A stretch of DNA of 12,295 nt, from the NCBI GenBank assembly GCA_025937075.1, contig JAICSD010000087.1, positions 1-12,295 of the forward strand, read 5' to 3'. The DNA comes from Vicinamibacteria bacterium (lineage in GTDB: Bacteria > Acidobacteriota > Vicinamibacteria > Vicinamibacterales > 2-12-FULL-66-21). How positions within the stretch are numbered: position 1 is the first letter of the stretch; every line of letters starts with the position of its first letter. Below are positions 7,497 through 12,295 of this stretch, one piece after another. The translations under genes and the position numbers were made by a program. Below the pieces are notes generated by a model, which saw only the letters and a program-made list of their open reading frames with translations, had not been told where the DNA came from and made no database searches.

Positions 7497-8852
7497 CTAT
7501 TCACCAAGATCTTCCTGATGGGTCGTCGACCGTGACTGAATCGATCGGTTCAACGCTTCGCTCGGCATCACCGGGTACGGCGTGGGCGCGGCAAGATCGC
7601 GTACAGACCCCGGCATCTCCGCCAGACGAGCGGCGCACCAATCGCGCGATTCCCGCAACGACGGCTGCGGCTGCACCCGCACCCCGTCGCGCAGTGCGAC
7701 GCGCAGCAGCGGAACCGCAGCGTCGAGCGCGGGCTCCGTCTCGAACGCGACAATGTCCAGGATCGCGGCGCCGCGTTCGAGAATTCTCCAGACCTGCTTC
7801 TTGCCCGGCCAGGTCGCCTTCCCGGGACTCGTCTTCATGACGCCACGGATGCGCCCGTTCTCCTCCAGCGCGACGAGCTTGTAGACGCCGCCAAGCGCCG
7901 GCGCGTCGATGGACGTCACGATGCTGGTGCCCACACCGAAACCGTCGACGGGCGCGCCGCTCGCGACGAGGGCGGCGACGCTGTGCTCGTCGAGATCGCC
8001 GCTCGCAAGGATGCGAGTGTCGCGCAGCCCGGCGGCGTCGAAGATCGCACGGACGTCCCGGCTGAGCGCCTCGAGGTTGCCGCTGTCGAGACGGACGGCC
8101 GCAGGCCGCAAGCCCGCGCGCACCACGAGCTTCGCGGCCGCGATCGTGTCGAACGTGTCGAGGAGCAGAACGGCATGCGCCCCGAACAGCCGCTCGTACT
8201 CCTGGAACGCGGTCAATTCGTCGGCGCCCGACAGCACCCACGAATGCGCCATCGTTCCCGAGAGCGGGATCCCGAAACGGACGCCGGCGTCCACATACGA
8301 CGTGCCTGCGCACCCGGCGACGAACGCAGCGCGCGCGGCGAACAGTGCCGCCTCCTGGCCGTGCGCCCGCCGGGCGCCAAACTCCATCACCGGGCGGCCC
8401 GCGGCGGCGCTCACGACGCGGGCGGCTTTGCTCGCAATCGAGGTCTGGAAATTGAGGAAGGCCAGCGCCGCCGTCTCGACGAGCTGCGCCTCCGTGATCG
8501 GAGCGGTGATCTGCAGGAGCGGTTCGTTCGCGAAGACCGGCGTTCCTTCAGGGATGGCGCGAACGGTTCCCGTGAACCTGAATCGCCGGAGGTACTCGAA
8601 GAACTCCGGCGGTGCTGTGCTCAGAGCCGGCTCAGCCTGAAGCGACCGCACGTCATCGGCGGTGAACTGCAGGTTCTCCAGGTAATCGAGAAATGGCGCA
8701 AGCCCCGCGGCGACGAGATACTGCCGGTCCGAAGGCAGCCGTCTGGCAAACAGCTCGAAAGTTGCCGTGGTCGATCGATGGCGTCCGGCCACGAAGTATC
8801 CCGCCATCATCGTGAGCTGATACAAATCGGTGGCAAGCGCGCGCGCTGGCAT
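7497..8852 (-). CDS. pncB: Nicotinate phosphoribosyltransferase
   Basis: The 451-aa protein matches the bacterial NAPRT family over its length. It makes nicotinate mononucleotide from nicotinate and PRPP, with ATP hydrolysis, in the cytosol (Preiss-Handler NAD salvage). Visible signatures: LATDLYQLTMMAGYF at the N-terminus (6-20), TFELFARRLP (31-40), EFGARRAHG (157-165), GTMAHSWV with the expected phospho-accepting His203, LDTFDT (231-236), RLDSGNL (254-260), the FGVGTS phosphate loop (305-310) and VYKLVALE. The start at 8852 is the only ATG in frame just before LATDLYQLTM. The stop is only 22 bp from the convergent peptidase stop. The upstream region shares a 95-bp spacer, with a strong palindrome, with the FRG gene. 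No other NAD-pathway genes are adjacent, so it appears to stand alone. Confidence 0.95.
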   Translation of the reverse strand: MPARALATDLYQLTMMAGYFVAGRHRSTTATFELFARRLPSDRQYLVAAGLAPFLDYLENLQFTADDVRSLQAEPALSTAPPEFFEYLRRFRFTGTVRAIPEGTPVFANEPLLQITAPITEAQLVETAALAFLNFQTSIASKAARVVSAAAGRPVMEFGARRAHGQEAALFAARAAFVAGCAGTSYVDAGVRFGIPLSGTMAHSWVLSGADELTAFQEYERLFGAHAVLLLDTFDTIAAAKLVVRAGLRPAAVRLDSGNLEALSRDVRAIFDAAGLRDTRILASGDLDEHSVAALVASGAPVDGFGVGTSIVTSIDAPALGGVYKLVALEENGRIRGVMKTSPGKATWPGKKQVWRILERGAAILDIVAFETEPALDAAVPLLRVALRDGVRVQPQPSLRESRDWCAARLAEMPGSVRDLAAPTPYPVMPSEALNRSIQSRSTTHQEDLGE

Positions 8853-8887
8853 ACAGAGCCTGTGACATTTAACATTAGGTTCCGGCC

Positions 8888-8919
8888 CCGTAGCTTCCGC
8901 CTCGAGGCGGAAGCCACGG
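8888..8919. repeat. Perfect 22-bp palindrome with extended stem (FRLEAEAT-type repeat)
   Basis: The arms GCTTCCGCCTC and GAGGCGGAAGC meet with no spacer at 8893-8914, a perfect 22-bp palindrome. Beyond one A/C mismatch, four more pairs follow (CCGT 8888-8891 with ACGG 8916-8919). Both strands translate in one frame to FRLEAEAT. I remember closely related peptides (FRLKAEAT) arising often from intergenic repeats in Vicinamibacteria-like Acidobacteriota, so this is probably one copy of a dispersed palindromic repeat. It sits between the divergent pncB and FRG genes and could also act as an operator or as a transcript hairpin. Confidence 0.65.
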
Positions 8920-8935
8920 ACACAGCTATGGCGAG

Positions 8936-8950
8936 GGAGGTGGCGCGTTG
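8936..8950 (+). promoter_or_regulatory. Strong Shine-Dalgarno deciding a TTG start for the FRG gene
   Basis: GGAGG at 8936-8940 stands 7 bp before a TTG at 8948. The nearest ATG (8928) and the GTG at 8940 are out of frame with the FRG protein. The ideal site and spacing support TTG initiation, a rare start that usually lowers expression. Confidence 0.65.
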
Positions 8951-9886
8951 GGCAAGCCGGCCGGCTGGACGGAGATCCTCGAGGCTCTCTACGCGGAATC
9001 GTGGAACCCCTCGATTCAGCGCTACCGATCGCCATTCGCGTTCCGCGGCTTGTCGCGCGCGGATCATTCGCTCTCCAGTTCGCTCGTCCGGCTCGCCGAC
9101 GGCCGCGCCGACGCGGCACGGGTCGAGATGGCGCTGCTGCGCAACTTCCGCAAATACGCACACTCGGAGGGCTTCGGCGCCGACTCGATCTGGGACTGGC
9201 TCGCGCTCGGGCAGCATCGCGGCCTGCCGACGCGGCTGCTCGACTGGACGTATTCGCCGCTCGTCGCGCTGCACTTCGCGACCGAAGATCCGGCGGACTT
9301 CGATGCCGACGGCGTCGTCTGGTGCGTCAACTTCGTCGAGGCGAACAAGCGCCTGCCGTCGCGGCTGAAGCGGATCCTCGAGCAGGAAGGATCCGAAACG
9401 CTCACCGTGGACATGCTGAGCGCTTTCGAGACGCTGCGTGCGTTCGACGCGCTCGCACGGGATCCCTTCCTCGTTTTTCTCGAACCACCGGCGATCGATC
9501 GGCGCATCCTGAATCAGTTCGCGCTCTTCTCGCTGATGTCGAGCCCCACCGCAGTGATGGACGAGTGGCTGGCCAGGCATCCGGCTCTCTGCCGTCGCGT
9601 CGTCGTACCCGCGGATCTCAAATGGGAGATTCGGGACAAGCTCGATCAGGCGAACGTGAACGAACGGATTCTGTTTCCAGACCTCGACGGCCTGAGCCGA
9701 TGGCTCACACGCTACTACCTGCCTGCGGGCGCAGATCCTGCGGAAGGAGACGCCCATGACTCCGATGCCAGGCCCGCCTCCGGCGGCGATTCCCGCAACC
9801 ATGCGCGTCATCGAGATCGCCACGCCTGGCGGACCCGACGTGCTGCGCCCCGTCGAGCGGCCGGTCCCGCGCCCCGCGGCCGGTGA
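8948..9886 (+). CDS. FRG-domain protein
   Basis: The 312-aa protein carries the FRG domain (Pfam PF08867). The naming motif FRG is at residues 32-34 (FAFRGLSRADHSLSSSLVR). The central signature WLALGQHRGLPTRLLDW, then SPLVALHFA, spans about 84-111. A distal segment RRILNQFALFSLM (185-197) and a closing FPDLDGLSRWL (243-253) follow. The domain is functionally uncharacterised; no signal peptide or membrane segment is seen, so it should be cytosolic. The family-like part ends near residue 258. The remaining roughly 54 residues are Arg/Ala/Pro-rich, and the last 43 are encoded inside the next gene (131-bp overlap). The tail may therefore be a by-product of a lost stop codon. Initiation is from TTG. 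The overlap and same strand make a two-gene operon with the quinone oxidoreductase likely. Confidence 0.82.
   Translation: MGKPAGWTEILEALYAESWNPSIQRYRSPFAFRGLSRADHSLSSSLVRLADGRADAARVEMALLRNFRKYAHSEGFGADSIWDWLALGQHRGLPTRLLDWTYSPLVALHFATEDPADFDADGVVWCVNFVEANKRLPSRLKRILEQEGSETLTVDMLSAFETLRAFDALARDPFLVFLEPPAIDRRILNQFALFSLMSSPTAVMDEWLARHPALCRRVVVPADLKWEIRDKLDQANVNERILFPDLDGLSRWLTRYYLPAGADPAEGDAHDSDARPASGGDSRNHARHRDRHAWRTRRAAPRRAAGPAPRGR
9744..9758 (+). promoter_or_regulatory. Shine-Dalgarno fixing the quinone oxidoreductase start inside the FRG gene
   Basis: AAGGAGA at 9744-9750 is 5 bp before the ATG at 9756. The internal ATG at 9801, which would match the usual family N-terminus (MRVIEIATPGG), has no comparable site. 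The earlier start is therefore favoured, giving a 15-residue Pro-rich extension. Confidence 0.6.
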
Positions 9887-10766
9887 AGTCCTGATTCGGG
9901 TTGCAGCCGCGGGCGTGAACCGCCCGGACATTCTCCAGCGCCTCGGCCACTATCCTCCGCCCGCCGGAGCGTCGGACGTCCCCGGTCTCGAAGTCGCGGG
10001 CACGATCGTGTCAGCCGATCATGGCGACGTCGGCCTGCGCGTGTGCGCGCTCGTCGCCGGCGGCGGCTACGCCGAATTCTGTGTCGCGCCGCGGCAGCAA
10101 TGCCTCCCGATTCCGGCAGGACTCGAAGAGCGCGAGGCTGCTGCAATTCCCGAGACGTTCTTCACCGTCTGGACGAACCTGTTCGACCGCGGCGGACTTC
10201 GGCGCGGCGACCTCGCCCTCATCCACGGTGGCTCGAGCGGGATCGGCACGACGGCGATTCAACTGGCGCGAGCGTTCGGCGCGACGGTGCTCGCGACGGC
10301 CGGCTCTGAGGAGAAATGCGGGGCGTGCGAGCGGCTCGGCGCAGCGCGCGCCGTCAACTATCGGACGACTGACTTCGTGCAGGCCATCCGCGAGTTCACC
10401 GGAGGGGCGGGCGTCGACATCATCCTGGACATCGTCGGGGGCGAGTACCTGTCGAGAAATCTCGAATGCCTGAGGATGAACGGTCGGCTCGTGCAGATTG
10501 GCCTGCTTGGCGGCGCGAGAGCGGCAGTGAACCTGAGCCCGATTCTCCAGAAGCGGCTCACGATCACGGGATCGACGCTGCGCGCGCGAACGCCCGATGA
10601 AAAGGGAGCGATCGGACGCGCGCTGCACGACGCCGTGTGGCCTCTGCTGGAACGCGGCGAAGTGCGGCCGATCGTCGACAAGGTCTTTCCACTCGAGCGC
10701 GCCGCGGACGCGCACCGCGCGCTCGAAGGGGGCGAGGTCATCGGCAAAGTGGTGCTCGTGCCTTGA
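9756..10766 (+). CDS. NAD(P)H:quinone oxidoreductase, zinc-independent MDR family (PIG3/zeta-crystallin-like)
   Basis: The 336-aa protein is a medium-chain dehydrogenase/reductase without the catalytic-zinc cysteine pattern of alcohol dehydrogenases. It should reduce quinones or other alpha,beta-unsaturated carbonyls with NADPH in the cytosol. The N-terminal GroES-like domain has GEVLIRVAAAGVNRPDILQR (43-62) and VPGLEVAGTIV (75-85). The Rossmann domain has ETFFTVWTNLFDRGGL (133-148) and the glycine-rich HGGSSGIGTTAIQLA (157-171). The C-terminal region GSTLRARTPDEKGAI and FPLERAADAHRALEGG matches the TP53I3/PIG3 branch. The first 15 residues (Pro/Met-rich) are not family-like but are supported by the ribosome binding site. 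It overlaps the FRG gene by 131 bp in another frame. A stretch of 48 further sense codons follows the TGA in frame (10767-10910), probably by chance. Confidence 0.93.
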   Translation: MTPMPGPPPAAIPATMRVIEIATPGGPDVLRPVERPVPRPAAGEVLIRVAAAGVNRPDILQRLGHYPPPAGASDVPGLEVAGTIVSADHGDVGLRVCALVAGGGYAEFCVAPRQQCLPIPAGLEEREAAAIPETFFTVWTNLFDRGGLRRGDLALIHGGSSGIGTTAIQLARAFGATVLATAGSEEKCGACERLGAARAVNYRTTDFVQAIREFTGGAGVDIILDIVGGEYLSRNLECLRMNGRLVQIGLLGGARAAVNLSPILQKRLTITGSTLRARTPDEKGAIGRALHDAVWPLLERGEVRPIVDKVFPLERAADAHRALEGGEVIGKVVLVP

Positions 10767-10820
10767 TGCCCCGATGTGGCGATCCTGCGCGCGTTCCGCA
10801 ATGACCAGCGCGGCGGGCAG

Positions 10821-10986
10821 ATCCTGCAAGTCGCTGCAATCACGCGCTTTCGTGCGACGACAGGATGCTGCCGCGCAATGCCGTGGCGGGCAGCGCGCTT
10901 GCACTGCTGGTGAGCGCTGCCAGCCGAGGGCGTTTCTCGGCCGGTACGGCGGGACGCCGGTTGCTTGGGGGCTCCGGCGTTCCGCC
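10821..10986. repeat. Array of consecutive stem-loops in a 223-bp gene-free gap
   Basis: The interval 10767-10989 holds no convincing gene. From 10821 it is made of successive inverted repeats. Hairpin 1, 10821-10866: ATCCTG/CAGGAT, then GTCG/CGAC, then CACG/CGTG around a CGCTTT loop, with a 7-nt bulge. Hairpin 2, 10867-10894: GCTGCC/GGCAGC. Hairpin 3, 10889-10921: GGCAGCGC/GCGCTGCC, which shares an arm with hairpin 2, so the two exclude each other. Hairpin 4, 10923-10941: GCCGAG/CTCGGC. Hairpin 5, 10948-10986, is described separately. This could be a structured RNA, a dispersed palindromic repeat or a bidirectional terminator zone. I cannot name a known family. Confidence 0.5.
10948..10986. 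terminator. 13-bp stem-loop just after the small membrane protein stop, likely (bi)directional terminator
   Basis: GGCGGGACGCCGG (10948-10960) pairs with CCGGCGTTCCGCC (10974-10986) over 13 positions with a single G-T pair, and a 13-nt loop. It begins 3 nt after the minus-strand TAA of the small membrane protein (10992-10990). It also lies downstream of the convergent quinone oxidoreductase. There is no real U-tract, so it is not a canonical intrinsic terminator; it may act with Rho or protect 3' ends. Confidence 0.5.
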
Positions 10987-10989
10987 ATC

Positions 10990-11349
10990 TTAATCCGAGG
11001 GGCGCGACAGATACCACAACCAGAATGCCGTGTGCGCGATGATGACGGCGGCGCGAAAGGACGCGCTCCCGGGCGGAACGTCCACGGGCAGGCGGCTCCA
11101 ATAAAGCGATTGCACGGAGCGGACGGCGCCCGATACAAGTGCCGCACGTGCGAGCGGCATGGCGGCTGGCGCCTTCGTCCACAGCGCCCACGCGGCGGCA
11201 ATGCTAAGTGCGGCGACAGACGCAGCCGCACCGAGCTCGAGCACAGCAAGACTGCCGCGGAATCCAAGCGACGACCACGACGGTGCGGCGATGGACGCGA
11301 ACGCGAGCGGCTGCCACAGGGCGAGCACGATCGCGAGGACGCGGGTCAC
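10990..11349 (-). CDS. Small hydrophobic membrane protein, unrecognised
   Basis: I do not recognise the family. The 119-aa product has three clear hydrophobic segments (about residues 2-22, 34-58 and 97-115) and a weaker amphipathic one near 60-82. It is rich in Ala, Leu and Trp, with a short C-terminal tail (YLSRPSD). The first segment could serve as a signal anchor. Initiation is from GTG at 11349, overlapping the stop of the upstream DUF763 gene in a GTGA arrangement, which implies translational coupling. A weak AAGAG stands upstream. The reading frame ends immediately before a strong stem-loop. The coupling is the best argument that it is real; no function can be given. Confidence 0.7.
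   Translation of the reverse strand: MTRVLAIVLALWQPLAFASIAAPSWSSLGFRGSLAVLELGAAASVAALSIAAAWALWTKAPAAMPLARAALVSGAVRSVQSLYWSRLPVDVPPGSASFRAAVIIAHTAFWLWYLSRPSD
11346..11349 (-). other. GTGA start/stop overlap coupling the DUF763 and membrane protein genes
   Basis: Read on the minus strand, the four bases are GTGA. TGA ends the DUF763 gene and GTG starts the small membrane protein. Such 4-nt overlaps usually mark translation by re-initiation within one operon. Confidence 0.75.
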
Positions 11350-12295
11350 GGTGTGCTCTTGGTCCGTGCCGCGATCTTCTGCCTCCCGTACTCGACGAGC
11401 CGCTTCAGCGCCTTCACCCGCTCGGATCGATCGATGTTCGCCTTGTTGACGGCTGCACGCAGGACCTCGATCGTCTTGTCGTAGGTTTCGAGGTCGACCG
11501 GAAACGGCGTGCCGTCCTTGCCGCCGTGCGCGAACGAGAACCGTGCCGGATCGCGCGTGCTGGCGGGCGTGCCGTAGATCACTTCCGACGCGAGCGCCAG
11601 CGCGCGAAGCGTGCGCGCGCCGACACCCTGCATGCCGAGCAGCGTCTCGAAGCTCTCCGGCGCGCGATCGTATGTTTTCAGCAGAATGCGCTCGAGGTGC
11701 TGCGCGCTGACGTCGCTGATGAGAACAGCGTGGCGCCTCGGCATGGAGAGCAACGGGAGATTCTTCAGCGCGGAGAGCGCCACGTGCGGCTTCTCACGAG
11801 CGAGCTCCGCAGACGCCGATCGGACCGCCTCGCTCTCGGACGCCACGAGATTCAGCGTCGGCGCGGACGCCTCCGCGCAAATCGCCGCGTGCGGCTCGTT
11901 CACGTAGCTGCGGACGGTCGCGGCGAGCCAGTGATACCTCCTCGCCATGCCGGACTCGTCGTTCATGCCCTGCTGCACGACGCACCATCCGCCGCGCGGC
12001 GTGAAGAAGAACGCGTGGTGATACAGCTGAAAACCGTCCTGGACGGCCGCGCTGTCGACCTTTGCCGACATGCGGCTCGCATACACCAGCGGCGCCGCGT
12101 CAATGGAGAGTTTGTCGCAGTACGCGACGATCTCCGACGGTGTCCGTTTCGACACGGCTCCCTTGCCGCCGCCGGCAAAGAATCCCAGCTCGTGCTCGAG
12201 GCCGCGAATCCCTTCCTTCAGCGCTCCCGTGACCGTCGTCGTCACGCCGCTCGAGTGCCAGTCGAAGCCGAGCACGCACCCGAACGCCTGGAACC
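11346..12295 (-). CDS. DUF763 protein, 5' end cut by window edge
   Basis: About 315 codons are visible and the frame is open to the right edge. The segment WFQAFGCVLGFDWHSSG at the edge is internal to the family, so the N-terminus (roughly 50-70 residues by family length) is missing; the GTG at 12275 is a Val codon, not the start. Family landmarks in order: TGALKEG; HHAFFFTPRGGWCVVQQGMN; ARRYHWLAATVRSYVNEPHAAI; ESEAVR; a helix-hairpin-helix-like GMQGVGARTLRALALASEVIYG about two-thirds along; then FSFAHGGKDGTPFPVD and a helical tail (ALKRLVEYGRQ). The function is unknown. The helix-hairpin-helix-like segment suggests nucleic-acid contact, which is inference. No signal peptide can be judged. 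It is followed directly by a coupled small membrane protein. The family is best known to me from archaea. Confidence 0.88.
   Translation of the reverse strand, partial: FQAFGCVLGFDWHSSGVTTTVTGALKEGIRGLEHELGFFAGGGKGAVSKRTPSEIVAYCDKLSIDAAPLVYASRMSAKVDSAAVQDGFQLYHHAFFFTPRGGWCVVQQGMNDESGMARRYHWLAATVRSYVNEPHAAICAEASAPTLNLVASESEAVRSASAELAREKPHVALSALKNLPLLSMPRRHAVLISDVSAQHLERILLKTYDRAPESFETLLGMQGVGARTLRALALASEVIYGTPASTRDPARFSFAHGGKDGTPFPVDLETYDKTIEVLRAAVNKANIDRSERVKALKRLVEYGRQKIAARTKSTP

Noticed and set aside
8928..8930. ATG at 8928 as the FRG start
   Set aside because: It is out of frame with the FRG protein; the TTG at 8948 with GGAGG 7 bp upstream is in frame.
7983..9368. Plus-strand open frame of about 461 codons over pncB and the FRG gene
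   Set aside because: It is antisense to clear NAPRT motifs and then out of frame with the FRG domain; charged low-complexity composition.
10767..10913. 48 sense codons in frame after the quinone oxidoreductase TGA
   Set aside because: The peptide shows no family resemblance, is rich in Arg, Cys and Trp, and the interval is better described by its inverted repeats. Readthrough was not supported.
12273..12275. GTG at 12275 as the DUF763 start
   Set aside because: The codons before it (WFQAFGC) continue the conserved family sequence to the window edge, so it is an internal Val.

Overview
The window is GC-rich throughout and gene-dense. The protein families, and a palindrome that reads FRLEAEAT on both strands, suggest an uncultured Acidobacteriota lineage, probably class Vicinamibacteria. 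That placement is an inference from memory of similar genomes, not a measured result. I see no rRNA, tRNA, CRISPR array, transposase or phage gene. The content reads as chromosomal housekeeping and accessory genes rather than a mobile island.

Layout, left to right: (-) S9 family serine peptidase, cut by the left edge; (+) TIGR01777-type atypical SDR; (-) DAO-type FAD oxidoreductase; (+) eRF1/Vms1-like protein of the bacterial baeRF kind with a GGQ-like loop; (-) DedA/VTT-domain membrane protein; (+) secreted HExxPGHH (DUF885-like) putative metallopeptidase; (-) nicotinate phosphoribosyltransferase; (+) FRG-domain protein, whose tail overlaps (+) a PIG3-like quinone oxidoreductase; (-) small membrane protein, coupled by a GTGA overlap to (-) a DUF763 protein cut by the right edge.

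The strand alternates at almost every gene, so most genes must be separate transcription units. The four divergent gaps (52 to 103 bp) each hold a symmetric element: overlapping -10 boxes plus direct repeats at 1986-2024, an inverted repeat at 4292-4305, a near-palindrome at 6107-6122 and a perfect 22-bp palindrome at 8893-8914. The convergent junctions are a 37-bp gap carrying a 7-bp-period tandem repeat, a 68-bp CDS overlap, a 22-bp gap, and a 223-bp gap filled with consecutive stem-loops at 10821-10986.

No multi-gene pathway is evident. Individual roles include NAD salvage (nicotinate phosphoribosyltransferase), redox chemistry (FAD oxidoreductase, quinone oxidoreductase), extracytoplasmic peptide degradation (S9 and HExxPGHH proteins) and possible ribosome-associated work (baeRF). 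The best candidates for new biology are the baeRF protein, the stem-loop array, the FRG/quinone-oxidoreductase overlapping pair and the DUF763/membrane-protein pair.
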